A DNA stretch of 64,000 nucleotides from contig CM020501.1 of assembly GCA_009823395.1 (NCBI GenBank), forward strand, positions 12,595,361-12,659,360, in the 5' to 3' direction. Made by a program: the position numbers and the translations under genes. Of this stretch, positions 11,606 to 25,566 are shown one piece after another. This stretch comes from Thamnaconus septentrionalis. Taxonomy: Eukaryota; Chordata; Actinopteri; Tetraodontiformes; Monacanthidae. The notes below the pieces were generated by a model. The model worked only from the letters and a program-made list of their open reading frames with translations, did no database searches and was not told the DNA's origin. The stretch's first letter is position 1; every line of letters starts with the position of its first letter.

Positions 11606-14389
11606 GGTGAAGTTGGTGGCAATTTTCAGGGGAGAAAAATCAAACCACAGAGATTCAGTTAGCAGTTAGATTTTGTTTTTGTTTTTTACTGAGACCTAAG
11701 GATGCTGAGACTTGTGAAAACACAGTTTTGTCTGCTTTTCTTACGCAAACATGCAAACTTCTGCCCAACCAAAGGCATTCTGGCTCCTTCTGGATAATTT
11801 CCAGGTCACATGGAAACACATGGACACATTGTGTAGTTTGGTTTGGCACTGTGTCAACTGCTGTAGCACAGAGCCAACACATTACATATTTCACGCACAT
11901 AGTGAAAGGCCCACCATCCACCTGTTTTAAGGCACTGCATCACTTGTTTGCAAATAGTGACAGGGACCAGGTCACTTGGGACTGGAAGGAGCCGTCCGAG
12001 CCAACCAAATCTGAGCCAGCTGCTTTCCTTCCGTCCCTGTAGGGGGCAAACTTCATTGGACTGTCCGCCAGTTTCTCTCGTTTCTCACACAACCAAGGTG
12101 CTGAAGAGGTGGTGGTGCAACTGTCTGCTGCCCGAGGCTCCCAGAGCCTCTACAGTCTGTTTGCCAGCGTTCAGTGGCAGTTGACGACACTTTCATCAAC
12201 CCTAAAGCAGTAAAAGAGCAGCGACACAAACTGCACTAATGCATGTCTTATTGTGTTACATGACATACAGTGTGAAGTTTGACTGCCAACACTGGTTTGT
12301 GTAATTTGGTCAGATGTAAACGAATTCAACTGGGTGAAAAACTTACCGACTTTACCGACCAAGCAGATATTTTTAAAAGCAAAAAAAACAAGACTTTATA
12401 GTACTCATACTGCTGCTATCACTGCACTGTATGTATGACTGTAGATTGTCTATTTGTATCTTGTTTATACTGTATGTTTTAATGAGTGTCTTTTGTGCTT
12501 TTTTTTGATTGTTTATCCCCTGCCAACTTACCATGGATGCAAATTAGCAGTACTGCTAACTGCAGCCATGTTTACATCTATATTTAGACTGCTGTTCATT
12601 AATATGCATTGTCCCTTTCAAATAAGCATTTCAAGAAAGAAAGAAAGAAAGGATCCCTCATTTTGCACACATCACCACAGTTGAGTGCCACCCGGTCTGA
12701 CTGATATCCAGCCGCAGCGAGTGTCCAACTCCATTAGCTCAGACACCAGGCTGCCTGCTGTGTTGCAGCATCCTGGGAGACTCTGAGCATCTCAGCGACT
12801 CTGAACAGCTCAGCGACTCTGACCAGCGTCGACTGACTGACTATTAAACACTGACAAGAAGATGGACACGTAACAAATGAAATATTCCTGATATTAATCT
12901 ACAAAGACTCTCTTTAAGAACAACAGCGGTCCAGCAGGGCATGTGGACGTATCAGGTTTTTCTTCGTTGACAGCAGAGAAACACGCGTAAAACGCAGCTA
13001 CAGTCGTGTGGAAACTCTCTGACTCCCAGCACACATGTCATTCATAGATCGATTTCCTGCCATCGTTGCAGCCACAGATTTCCACACAAAGTCTGAGCGC
13101 AGTGAGAGGGAGGATTACCAGACAAGGTCAGGTGTCGAGTAATGTACACTCACACATGCCTGCTTAGGGGAAGGGCGAGAAGGACGGAGAGCAAGAAGCA
13201 ACCTGCTGGCTTGTACAATACGGTAAAATATGTTACAGCTGAGGGCTTTTTTGTAACATGTGGGCTCGACAAACTTCAACGGCTTCCAGATACATTCATT
13301 AAATGTGATCCCCACTATCACATCTCATAAGTTATTCATGTGATATTATGTCAGGTGTGAAATGCAGCAGAATGAGGTGCAGTCAAGCAGGCGAGGAAGT
13401 GTGGCCACGAGAAATTATGGCCGCTGTCTGAGACGGTCTAAAACACGGGGCGAGCAGAGAGAAGGCGTCCTGGCAGACAATTTTCTAAAGATGTAACACA
13501 TTTGGATGCTTTCAGTTTGGGAGTGAAGTTCCCCACAATGGTGCTTCGAAAATATGGCTGATGTTCTCTTGCAGCGGTGCTGTCAGAATTATTTATCATC
13601 ATCAATTTTATTTTCATTCAAATACAATAAATAAATCTAATCTTTGAACTTTTGCTACTTTGGGGGCAAATAAGGTGGAAAAACAGCTTTGGCACCATCA
13701 TTACAAAGAACAACTGAAACTAATAATAAAACTTTTGGCCAATGTGGAAAATAAATGTTAAAAATTGCATTAATTAATGTCTTCAGGTGAAATCCAGTGG
13801 CACTTAAAATTCTTGAGTTGAACTAAGAAATATTAAATACAGAAAGAGAAAATATATCGAACAAGTTCCCTGCAGTTGTTCACAACAGGAAATAAAAACC
13901 ATTTCAATTTAGATGAGTCAATCATCCTTAAATGAATTTACCATCGAAACATCAGATTAATTGTTTAATCCACTTCTCATTTGCATAGATGAGTTGTCCC
14001 ACTTAGCTGAATTGAATCTCTTTGGGAGACTCAGTTAGGTCAGTCAACAGATAATTACGTGTTTACAAGTAAATTGAAAATGATGACAACTGCATGGACA
14101 ATGATCATTTGAAATAATAGAGCAACCAACAGACTGATGATTTGCCTGTGCACTCCAAATCAATTTAGCATATGTACTACAAGAAACTACAGACTTCCAT
14201 CAGTGACCAGCATCTAGTCCATCTGTGACTACTGGCCAACCCCAGCAGTAACCCCAATCGTGTTCATTACAGCAGAGACCAATGGGGAGCCACAGTGCGA
14301 ACAAGGGAGACTAAAAATGGAAGAGCAAATCCAAAAAGATGACAAAGCAGGGAAGCATGTAAATATAATTACACAGCAGAGAGACGCGC
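11606..14389. other. Intergenic, one CTCF-like motif
   Basis: No supported gene. It includes a short AAAG run near 12,635 and the motif at 12,036. The remainder looks single-copy and AT-rich. Confidence 0.45.
12036..12048 (+). promoter_or_regulatory. CTCF-like motif
   Basis: CCTGTAGGGGGCA matches the CTCF core apart from one base near its 5' end. Motif match only, plus orientation. Confidence 0.25.
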
Positions 14390-14920
14390 GTCACGGCCCA
14401 AGTGGGGCAATCATAATTTCATCAAGCACAATTGAGGAGAATAAATAATGAATGTTTACGTCCGTCTGGCAACACAAGCACCTGAGTAACAGAATGAAAT
14501 GTGATGGAAACGATTCGTCACCATTGTTGCAGGCGCGGCGGCTCGGATTCCTATATATAACAGCGTGAGGAGGCACAAAGGCTTTAGGAGGTTTGACACG
14601 GGGAAGTTTGCACAGCCGCTAAGGCCGTTTCCTCGCCTCTCTGCTGCGGCTTCCTCGGCAGCGGCCAATAGATGGAGCGCGATGATTAAGGGGGAGGCGG
14701 AGGGGAAGGAAGTGGAGGAGGAGGAGGAGGCAGCAGGCGGTCCTCGCACCCGATAACTCAACTTTAATCTGAGCTCTGCAGGCACACGCGCAGACTGTGA
14801 GCCGTTTGCTCCAGCACAGATTTACTCCCAGTAGTCTAATGTTATCAAACCAGAGCAAACTAGCACGCGCACAGACGCGCACTCGCACACAAGCAGGAGC
14901 TCTGCGGGGAACTGCGGATA
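14390..14920. promoter_or_regulatory. CpG-rich block with TATA and CCAAT boxes
   Basis: A GC- and CpG-rich stretch contains CTATATATAA at 14,551-14,560 and GGCCAAT at 14,663-14,669, plus GCGCGGCGGC and GAGGAGGAG tracts. The spacing (about 105 bp, with CCAAT in inverted sense) would suit a minus-strand start near 14,520. A plus-strand start near 14,588 is also possible. No downstream gene is established on either strand, so this may be an unannotated transcript's promoter, an enhancer, or composition alone. Confidence 0.3.
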
Positions 14921-16214
14921 CAAGCTGAATTACACTCATTGCCCAAAGAAGTTACCCTTGATAAGGAAGGAATTGCAACGAAATTGTGTTGACATGCTGG
15001 AGGCCCATACACAAGAGTATCTCCTGCGAGGGAGAGAGCGTGATGTGAATTCAGCTCCTGGCTTGTATGGAACAAGCGCCAAAAAAAGGAGAAAAAAAGA
15101 AGTTTGCCAAAGCAGCATTCAGAGGGGTAAAATACTGCCATGAAGCTTCACATCCAGCCACGTCCAGACTCACACACGGCTCGACTGAATCAGACACACT
15201 GCCAGCGCCGACCATGTGGTCAGTGATTAGGCTTTTTACAAATTGGCAAGTCCATGAGATTTTCTGTGTCCATGTTGCTTAATTAAAGATAAATTATTCT
15301 GAACACAGGAGGAAGCAGAAAGACACGCGCTCACTGTTTACTTCCTTTTTTAAAGCACTTTTGTTCGGCGGTTGAGTAGAATTGTCAGAGCGAAGCACAT
15401 TCCGAAGATTTGCCTGGTTTGTCACAGGGTGCGCAGCCATTAAACTGAAGGAAAACCTAAATCAAACTTTGGACAAGTTGAAAACGGAAGCCATCAGAAT
15501 TCCATTAGCCAGGTGGGAGCGAATAAACACGGGCAGCGCGATGCGTCATTACTCCAGGAGGCGGTACGGTCTCTGGGCAAAGTTTATATTCAAAGTTTTC
15601 AAGCTTAATGAACCCCCACAGCACTTTAATCCTGCCAAGCAGCGTGGCACGGTGAGACTGACGCTGCATGAACCTCAATCACGACTCGCGTTAAAAGGTG
15701 ACCACAGCTGTCAAATCTAGCCAAGTTTCTCGGAGTCCTGTTTTATCAAATTCCCCTCCAGTTTTTCCTGGTTTTCTGCAGACAGAAAGAACGAACCTCT
15801 AAAATCAAGGGTCTGTGCCGCAGTTACAGCAAAGCAAAGCACTTAAGCTGGGGAAAACAACACACAACTTTTAGCCAAATACCCACAATTCGCAGTTGGA
15901 CCTAGCCTGCAGCACTCTGCACCAGCTGGAGAAAAAGCCAGCATGGCAAAGCTGGTGCAAAAATCTGTTAGTGTGTGATGGGTTACAACCTGAATTGGAA
16001 AGTGTGTGAAGTGAACAAACACCACTGCCTGACTTTGTCCAATAGTCGCAGCTATTCAAACATGTTTGAATTTATTTATTTATTAGCATTTGAACACAGT
16101 CAGGTGTTATGTTGCCCACCCGATTGCAAACACGTAGAACAAAGAAGGGAGACCAAAACACGCTGGATGAACCAAAATATAAGAATAAAAAAATGATTGA
16201 GATTTGGCAGGAGC

Positions 16215-16272
<58 letters not shown>

Positions 16273-19200
16273 CTGCTTTCAGACATGGTGCCTTAACTGG
16301 CTCTGGTTTTAGCCTTAAAAGCTAATCTCACTCCCGTTGCCCTTGGGTAATGTCATGCTTTTCATCAACAGCACTTAGTGTGTCCTGAGTTATGCCCCGT
16401 TATGCTGATGCGTCACATTCGGCCAGATGACTGATCATGGCAATATTTTCATCCTCACTGTCGCAATTCATCAGATGTCAACAGTGTCAACAGACCAAAG
16501 CCTGCAGGATGGGAGGAAAAAGGAAGAGAATTTATAAAGGGGGGGCAAGGAGCAAATGAGACTACAAGATCTAAAAATTTTCAAATAACAAGCAGAACTG
16601 TAATGGAAACAATTTCTTAAAAGTTACAAGTCACATGAGTTAAGACCAACCATTACTCAATGCAATTGTGATTGAGTTGTGCAGAAAATGGTGATGGGGG
16701 TCCTCATTCACCTCCTTTTCTCCAGCAGCGAAGAGGTCAGACTGACACCGTCGTCATGACAATGAGCTGGGTTTTGATGAAAAAAAGAAAAAAATGTAAT
16801 TTTTCTTCTTAAAAATGATGAGCGCTGAGGTGAAGTCTTATTTGGGGATATTTCCTACCAGAGCCGGGGATGTAGGAAATATATGCCAGGGTATTAGTTT
16901 AAAACGTCTTAAATCCAGTGGCAGGGAGCTCTGCGAGGACTCTATCAGGGAGCTTATTTTACAAAATGTCAGACTTACTCTCCTCCAAAGTGTGGCTGAT
17001 CACTTCACAGCTCAGCTAGAGAGACACAGGGAACTATGCACAACTTTAAAACTTGCCCAAAGTGTGTTTAATTATTTCACGTCCCTGCGAGTGAATCATA
17101 CCCACAAGCCTGCTTATTAGCATCCCTGGTTGCTTTTTCTTCTTGTGTGAATTTCTCGCCGTGTGCTTGCAGTAAAAAGAAAAAGGAAAAAACAAAGACT
17201 TCAGAATTTCCCATCAAAGCTAGACGTGATAATAAATGAACTATGCATGATTATGACACTGTTAAAAGAATGTTAGGATCTAAGTATAAAGGTTGAAGCA
17301 GCCATCATGGTAATAGATTTATTGGTGGAACATACAGACAGCATGCTGTGGGCCAGACAGTGAAGTTCAGGTGAACATGTGGAAAGGTTTTCCGTCATTG
17401 GCTACTTGCTCTGGCTATACTTCTGCTCAAAAATCAGGTGTTTTTATTTTGTTTTTTTTTATTTCCAATTGGCATATAGTAATAGTGGCTATTGTAATTG
17501 CCAGCATCAGGCTAAACAAATAATACCACAAGGAGGTTCCCTAATTTCGTTTTATGCCATTTGTCTGGATGGCTAATTAGCAGTTAGCAAATAGCCGGCA
17601 GACTAAGATGAGGGACTTCATCTTGAGCGCCTTATTTTACATCCCACGAACACCTTCATGTGAGTCCATTTCTGTTGACGTCAGCAAAACTTGAGGCATG
17701 AAACTAACCAAACACGAAGATTTGAGAGCTTTATTGACAACACTCTGTTGTTACTGCCTGTTCCCAGGCAGAACATACCAAGAGACCAAAATGTTTGTTA
17801 TTTGCTCCAGTTTCTGTGTTCAAAAGGAATTGAACCAAGATCACATTTTCTCAGTGTACTTTTCTTGGTCATTTTCTTCCTCTCAGTCAAAGAGGAAACA
17901 ACTGTGGTTTCAGTACAGCAGTAACTGGAAGAAGGGACAATGCACTTAAGAGAGTGCATTTAAATTGTATTTTCACTTGTTGCCTTAATATTCATGTGTA
18001 ATGGACTACATCCTATTTTTTATGTTTTTTGTTTTGAAAACTGAAAACATATTTTGTGCCATAAGTGGTAAACAGAGAAAAATAAACAGCGGAGAATAAG
18101 TGGTCTTTTGCATTGGAATTATGATGAGGCTGGCACAGACTGACGTTAGATTCCCGGTCTGATTTATTGTCCCAGTCCGCCTCTGATGCCAGCTGTGCTC
18201 CTGATATATTCATCCAGAGTTCTGTCTGTGCTGGCAGCTTATCCCCATTTTTCAAGCTTTCGGTCTTCATTTGCTCCTCAGTCTGAGCAGACAAACAGTC
18301 CCACGTGAGTGGACCAGCAGAATGGACTACACGAAAATGTGCCTTGCTTTTAGAAAGATAGAAAGTGACATAAAACCGCAGCCATGGCGAAGGGAGTCAG
18401 GCCGCAGTGGGGAGAGCAGAGAGCGTGATTACGCAACTGTTCCTCCCGACAACCGACAACCTCTCTTGAGAACTGCGAGTTTTGGCTTTGGTGGCAGCTT
18501 AAGGAGTTTATTTCCTGCGTGAGAAAAAGTGGCAGAGTGTGCGTGCTTAGGATTTGATGAGTCACCAATCCTTTTGAACAGTTGCTAAATGTGCAGCAGA
18601 CAGCGTTTCCATGACTAGTTTTTTTTTTTCAGAGAGGACAAGCTAGAAATGCAGAAAAATATACATAAAATATGAAATGCAGAGCACCGATAATGATATA
18701 AACTACAATAATGCGTCTATTATTTTTCAAAGTCACTGAAGGTCGAGAACGCAACCTATTTTTATTATATAAAATATGGCAGCAAGCTACAACCTCTGAC
18801 CCACTGCAGTGTTTCTGGCAAAACATTGGACATCCTGCAGCCTCGGTGAAAAGAACATCGTGCTTCACTGAAAGCTCTGCCATGATTGGCATAAAGTAAC
18901 CTCCTCGACACCTTTCAAGCCTCTCGGTGTTTCTCCACTTAGACTCAGAGCTGATGCTGGTTGGGGATATTTCCGAACATGATGTATTGTGTCTCTCCTT
19001 TATCTGCCCTGTGGGTGAGATCGAAAAAAAAAAAATCCCCAACTTCTTGTGCGCATCAGCGCCGCTACATGCGTCATCAGCTCCATTTTATACTGTTCAC
19101 TTCGAGAGAACAAACAAATCCATTATACCATTGTTGTTTTTTATGGTCAAAAAAGCACTGTATCATTCCATATAAGGCGTCTTCATTGCTGATAACATAT

Positions 19201-20588
19201 TTCTTTGGTCTCATGGTGGTGCTTGAGGCTGTGTTAAAACCATATAAAATGATTTTCTGCACCTGGAGAGTTCGAAGCGTCGGTTTTTATGTATGAGAAC
19301 AAGGTAAAAACTCAACTGATGTAAAACAAAACTTTTATTTTCAGTTTAAAGTTTCCCCACCATTCTTCGCTTCTCACTGTCGCGCTGTGACAAAAAAATG
19401 GCAGAGCTGCACAGGTGTGTGGGATTTAGGGATTTTAATCAAATAAATTGTTTTTGCAAAGTGCTGGCACAGCGAGGTGAGATCTCCAGGGAGATTGTCC
19501 TAATTTACAGATTTAATTATTTCTGCAGCATCGCTCTGCCAGTTCCACCACACTTAAATAATGCTTCGAAAGAATTGCACGGGCGTGGAGAGGAAGGAAA
19601 ATAAATAAGAGAAAAATAAATATTCTCAAAATAATTCAGGCTTAAAACTCCCAGGAAAGGTGTGATTATTGTCTGGTAAAGTAATTGCATTGCTGGTCTG
19701 CAGTTAATAAGGAAATGTGAAACATTTAACCGGTAATAAAGCATACATCCTCGAGGAGAAGCCCCCCTCAAATGCCCCCGCCTCCAATCCCACAGTGGCT
19801 GCTGTTGGACATCAAAGCCAAATCCAATTAGGAACCGTTGGCTGAATTAAACACCACTGCTTTCTTCTTCTTCCCCAGCTTTTTTTTTTTTTTAATTCAC
19901 ACCTCTTCTCTTCTCTATTTGAAGTTTCCCTCCTCGTGCCGTACTTGACTTCCAGTTTAGTTTGGGCTGAACAACATACAGCATTTTACTCCCACCTCCG
20001 GTTGACCTTTAGTTGGTCTGACTTTTGAAAGACTTTGATATAATAACAGCAAACCACAGCCTGGTTACAAGTGTTTTGTTAGTCTCAAGTGATGTCAAGA
20101 CCATCTAAACCAGGGATTCCAAAAAATGCACCAAATAACATTGTTCCTGTTTTTATTCTGGCTTTCTGACTTTACGGAGACAGCTTCGGAAATAATTCCC
20201 AACTCTTGGCATGTCAGTCATGTAAATTATACATTAATTTTATAAGGTATGCATTCTGTCTTTCAGTTTGATGCACATTAAGTCACAGCTGATGAGACAC
20301 CAGCTTAATGTGCACCCGCAGGAGCTCACAGTGTTCGCGCAACATTGTGCAATAGCCAAAGCTCAACGGAGAAAGGTAATGTTTCACGGCCACTGAGTTC
20401 CAGGCTTCACTTTCTTCGTGTTTTGTTGTGAGGAGGTATTATGATTGAGGAACACACACAGTCACGCTGCTGACAACAACACCACCACCAACAACAACAA
20501 CAGGTCTGTGTTTGACCATCTAAAAATAATGAAGCAATTCCACAGAAGAATATTTCTGGGGGAGGGCAGGGCGGATGGGATTGGTTTT
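14921..20588. other. Intergenic with one GATA microsatellite
   Basis: No gene is supported. ORFs such as the 101-codon frame at 16,815 lack splice signals and family resemblance. The remainder is AT-rich single-copy-looking DNA. Confidence 0.45.
16216..16272. repeat. (GATA)n microsatellite
   Basis: About fourteen uninterrupted GATA units. Confidence 0.97.
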
Positions 20589-20878
20589 TCCCTGGTCGAC
20601 TTGGGAGTTCAGTGGTTAGCACTCTCAATTCCCAGATCCCCAATTGGGAACTGTAGACAAGTTCTAGATTGGCCATAGGGTAGTGAGTGTGCTTATGGAT
20701 GGCTGTTTGTCTCTGTGTTGTTGGCGCAACAATAAACTAGTGACTTTATTGGGTGTAACTCCACCTTCAAGAGAGACAGCTGGGAGAGAAAGTCCAGCAT
20801 CCCTGAAAGCCTGAGTGAAGTGAAGCAGTGATGGATGGATGGATGGATGGATGGATGGATGGATGGATGGATGGATGA
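20589..20878 (-). repeat. Percomorph interspersed repeat, copy 3, with expanded tail
   Basis: This is a diverged reverse-orientation copy of the repeat at 6,418. It shows GTTCAGTGGTTAGCACTCTC, then GATGGCTGTTTGTCTCTGTG, then GACAGCTGGGAGAGA, and ends in a pure GGAT run at 20,830-20,877. The tetranucleotide array lies exactly where the family has its ATCCATCCAT terminus, so the microsatellite probably grew from the element's end. Confidence 0.75.
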
Positions 20879-23800
20879 CTAAATTACAGCAACACATCAC
20901 TCACAGAGCACAAAGGTAACAGCGTGGAACAGGTCAGTATATAAAAATGAAATGTTAATCCAAAAACTGTTACTTTGTGCTGTAAAACAGCACATCGGCA
21001 AACACTGGACTGTTGTGTCCTCTGGGTTCGCTCCCCTAAAGCAGAAGAAGAGAAGGAGGTTTTTACATTAGGTTTTTTTTTGTTTTGTTTTGTTTTTGGT
21101 GTTTTTTTTGTTTTGTTTTTTTTGTGCTGGCGTTGCATTCTCACTGACAGGTTTGCATGACTCTCCTGGGAATCTCATGAATATAAAGGGCTATTAAGCC
21201 ACCTTTAAAAAGCCATTCTGCGTGCACGCAGACCAATCATTACAATGCAAATGAGATTGGCGGGACGGTAAATACGGTGTGGATAAGGAAATGGAAAGTG
21301 GATGGGTAAAAACACTTGCATGGCCATCTGTGGTGGGCAGCCACATTAGATTACAGTCATCTTGTATTTGTGCTCTGGTTGTGTTGATGTGCTGTTTGTT
21401 GGGCGTTCAGGCCCTTTTTTCCAGTGTGATTCTCTCTGATGATACTACTTACCTCTGAGCATGTGCCTGTCATTATCCTGTTGGTGGCGAGCCGCTCTGC
21501 ATCTGCTATTACCTTGATTTGACTTCAGTATTATAATATCCCTGTTGTTTTATGAACGAGCACAATGACTGGGGAAATTACTAAAATCCCGCTAGAGGTG
21601 CCAAGTTAAAACTTTTGACTGGTGCAGCGATTTATTGGGTGGTATGACGAGTTTGTGCAGTGATACCATAAACCATCCGCAGTTCCTGCTGCAACCCACA
21701 CACTCAGACAAAGATGAGGATTTTATTTTTTTTTATACTTTCTTTGTCATCTATTAACTTTTACAACTGTGCGGAGGAGGTCTGCGGAAGGTATGGCACA
21801 TGGGAAATTGTGCGAGGGCTTTGTTTTGCAGATGTGCATCCCAATAAATAAGAATTATTGACCAATAAAGCTTACAAGTAAACATCATGCAAAGTATGTC
21901 TGCAATAAATGCTGAAGGGCTTTGTTATGCATTATAAATTGTTATTGTGCCCTGATGGCACAAGCGGATTTAAGCCTCCGTCATGGAACTGGAATGTATG
22001 AGGTCCCAATGCACACAGACTCCAGTTAACACTGAGGACGTGTCCTCTTCACTTGTTACGAGTCGAAGATGTTAGAACTGAAGTTGAAATGCTCACAGCA
22101 GAAAGTTTGCAGCTAAGTTGTTCCACAACTGTTTTCTTTGCAATAATATGAAGAGTATTGTAATCGTCTTCAACATCTTTGGCTACAAATTAACCCAATG
22201 CAATAATTCCAACTTTAATCTTTCAGCTGAACAAAGAGGCAACGAACCAGGTTTCAACACAACCCCTGTACAACCGCAGCGACACTGCAGTGCCCATCAT
22301 AAGCATCTAAACACAACTGTGTGACTACAACACAACTGCAACACAGCACAGCAAGTTTACGGCAAAGCTGATGCAAAGTCACAAGGGTGAAGTGCAATTA
22401 CTTTAGCCCACCTGGCTGCACAGTACGTGGTCGAGGAGCAGAGAGTAAAAATCCACTAGTTTTATCTGGATTCCCTACAGAAAGTTTACTTCTCCCCAGT
22501 TCTCAGCTGCCACCTCCACAACATCTCTTGAGAAAATTGGTTGAGTGGTTCTTGAGACTTGCAGGCAAATGGCACTTGAAACATTTCTTCATGGCTAACA
22601 CAAATTGCTTTCGAAACAATCTTAGATAAGAGGGTTTGCTCGAAATTTCACTCTAAAGTCAGCAAAAACTTTTTATAATTAAATTTAGGAAAAATTAAGA
22701 GAAATTTAAATTTCAAGAAAATGAGCTTACAAAAGATGAAGCACTAATTTCTACAAAAACAAAAGACTAAAATACATAATCAGAAAATGTTTAAGCCATG
22801 TTAAAACAACCACATCGAGCCCTCAAAATGATCTTAACCTACTGGCAAATAACACAGATATTAGACAAGTCATAATTACATCTCAGTTCATGCTTGGAAG
22901 GGGGGGGGAAAGCACTGCTTGGCATTTGAACAAAAACCTTTCCTGTCAAAGAGGTGATGTACGATATATGTCAGAATGAAAACAGGCGCTAATGATAAAT
23001 CAGGGTGGCAAGATTTGTCTGCTCCAGATGCCCAGTGTGCCATTAATTAAGTCACTCTTGCGCAACACTGATTTTATTACAGGAGAAATGCTGCTGTGTT
23101 TAGAGATTAGTCACTTCACTCCTCTCACCTCGGCCATCAATCTTGCTGCACACCTCGGGAACCTCCACAGTGTTTTGGCACGTTTTGTTTTGATCATATT
23201 GGAGGTGCCATCACCTTTATAAACCTTCTGCGAGATGAATTAAAGGGCCTGTGTTGACCTCTGTTGTTTTGTTTTTATTTATTTGCTATTCATGGTTCAG
23301 ATTTTTTTTTTTTTTCATTCCAAATGAAACATGCTTTCAAAGGCTGGTAATGGGAGTAGGCCATAACCAAAGGCACCATGAGCAAGTCAGCAGTGTCTTG
23401 TTAATTCATCAGTGGTTCTGAAGCGGGGACACAGAGATGTCGCTGCGGGTCTTTATGCTACAATAACCACCTGGCACAAAGGTTCCAGAAAAACAGCCTT
23501 GAGACAATCCTACTGTGTGCAGTCGAAATACGATATGAGTCAGTATATGATATGAGTCCCTGGGCAGTGTGCAGAATATTACACATGCTGAATATTAATG
23601 TTGAGTGCAGGAGTGCATTATCTGGAACGCACTTGTCTTTGAGAATTTAAAGCATTCTGACAAATACCTGAAGACAGTGTTCCAGCCTGGCCTCCCGCTG
23701 AGGGCTAAATATTCTGTGTGGCAGGCGGCAACAGGTCAGCGAAAACAGTTTCCGTGATACTGAAGGGCATGAAAAAAAAATCCTCTTGGCATAAAAAGTT

Positions 23801-25239
23801 CATTTTTCGGGCCATAAATTTCTGTATTATTTTCCGTTGAGTGGAAATGACCGAATCACTCAGTCCGTCTGCAGAGTGATGAGATAACGAGCCCTGGCAA
23901 ATGTTTCTTCATGTGTTATCAAGTTATTCTTGGAATTACGGCACAGCTGCACAGGGGTGGCTGATTCCCAGAGCCATACAGACTCGGTGAAATGTGCATT
24001 AAAACCGACATTCCATGATTCCGTGACAAATCATCCACTTCAGATTTCATCTCACCCCCTTGCTGTTCTTTCTGTCACGGTGTGGAGTCACTCCTTGGCG
24101 TTATCCACAAGATTCAGGCACCGGCAGCACGTGTGCGCTTCCAGGAAGGAATGAAAAAAAAAAATAATGACGCGGCACCATCAAAGAATTAAAATTATTC
24201 GCTCTTGCGTCTGTAGGATTGTTCCCCGTACCACATTCGCAGCGTGAGTAAATTTTGCCACCTACGCACGCGCTCGCCTCTTTTGAATGTCACTCACGCC
24301 TCAGCAGTCCCACGCTGTCACACTCTGTTAGCCAGCTCAGTTTTCTCAGTTTTGGCATTTTCTTCACTGTCTGGATTATAAATGTTCAAAGAAAGATGGG
24401 GGTGGGGCGGGGGACTCGGCAGGGGTATTTTCTCCTCGTTGTTTTCATCCAACGGGGAAGGGAACGCGAAAAAAGCAGGGTGTTGTTGCGCTGACAGCCA
24501 TATGGAGTGGCCTTTTCTCTGCTGGAAGTCGTCTGTCATAGTGTTTTGATACAGATGGAGTCGCATTACAAGCGACCAGAGCAAACAGCAGTCATCAATT
24601 ACGCTGCATCTTTCGGCGGCACCCGAGGATTATTCCCTCTCCTGAGAGCCCTCAGTATGAAGTGCTGGTGAGGTTAGCCTCACCCCCCTCATTCTCTCCT
24701 CCATTGCTCCACCTGCGGCGCCGAGATTTCTCTGGGTGACTGTGGAGTGCGCTCGAGTGCGCCTCGTACATGTCCGCACGTGGGAAGAGGTGACCATGTG
24801 ACACCTGTATCAACATGGAGAGAGGTTCAAAAACCCTAGCAGAGTGCAGGGCGGTTTTCCATAACAACGACTGAAAGCAGTTCGCAGCGAGACAAAATGC
24901 AGGGTTACGCAACATTTTGCTCTTTGAGCTCAGGCTCCGCCCACCACCGGAGTCAAGTACCTTCCCACCACCTAAACCCGGCGCCTGCATCACGATCATA
25001 CCCACTATGATATACATGAGTTAAACCTGCTACCACAACTACTTCAACATCTGTTTCAAACTACATCCAGTCAAAAAGTTACTCCATTTAAAAACAGCTA
25101 AGAACCATGAAAATTCAGTTGATTAAAAAAAAATGCTCAGATTAATTCTACTATCACATTTAAAATCCTCAGGAGACCTTCAGATGATGAATGATTTTGC
25201 TTATATAGTTCAAATTCTGCCAATGGGACCTGCAAACCA
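20879..25239. other. Intergenic, no gene seen
   Basis: Contains T-rich TTTTG runs at 21,070-21,122 and otherwise unremarkable sequence. An octamer-type ATGCAAAT occurs near 21,245. No gene or RNA signature was found. Confidence 0.45.
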
Positions 25240-25404
25240 GGCATTTTGATGCCAGGTTAGCTGGTCTGCTGAATTTCTTCTTCCTCTCCCTTTAATTGGC
25301 ACAGAGAACCAACAGGAAGCAGGTATCAGGAAGAAGCTCACTCAGACCTCTGCTCTCATGCTGCTGAGGAGAAACATTCCAGGAGGTGTTGGGCTTTGAT
25401 AAGG

Positions 25405-25566
25405 ATAATCCTGCATCCCCTTCCAGAGGTTTTTGGGCATATCAGGGAGGCCTCGGGGCAGAACCAGCATGCGTTGGATGGATATTGTTGCCAACGTGGC
25501 ACGGAGACACCTCAGAGCCCTCATGGGTAGCTGGAGGACATGGCTGGCGTGGCAAGACTTTCTCCA
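25405..25566 (+). mobile_element. LINE ORF2 3'-end remnant
   Basis: The segment AGAGGTTTTTGGGCATATCA, then GAGGCCTCGGGGCAGAACC, then CATGCGTTGGATGGAT and GGCACGGAGACACCTCAGAG resembles the end of an L2/Maui-type LINE open reading frame that is common in fish. The frame is broken, no upstream reverse-transcriptase portion is present, and the fragment is short, as expected for a 5'-truncated insertion. Confidence 0.5.

Noticed and set aside
14456..14785. 109-codon minus-strand ORF with an ATG at 14,524 in good Kozak context
   Set aside because: The ATG lies only ~27 bp from the TATA box, leaving no 5' UTR, and no following exon fits.
16216..16272. Regular array that might suggest a CRISPR
   Set aside because: It is a GATA microsatellite without spacers in vertebrate DNA.
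16815..17120. 101-codon plus-strand ORF
   Set aside because: Moderately protein-like but with no family resemblance, no promoter and no splice context; chance is the simplest explanation.
24652..25017. 121-codon minus-strand ORF
   Set aside because: No recognisable family or gene context.
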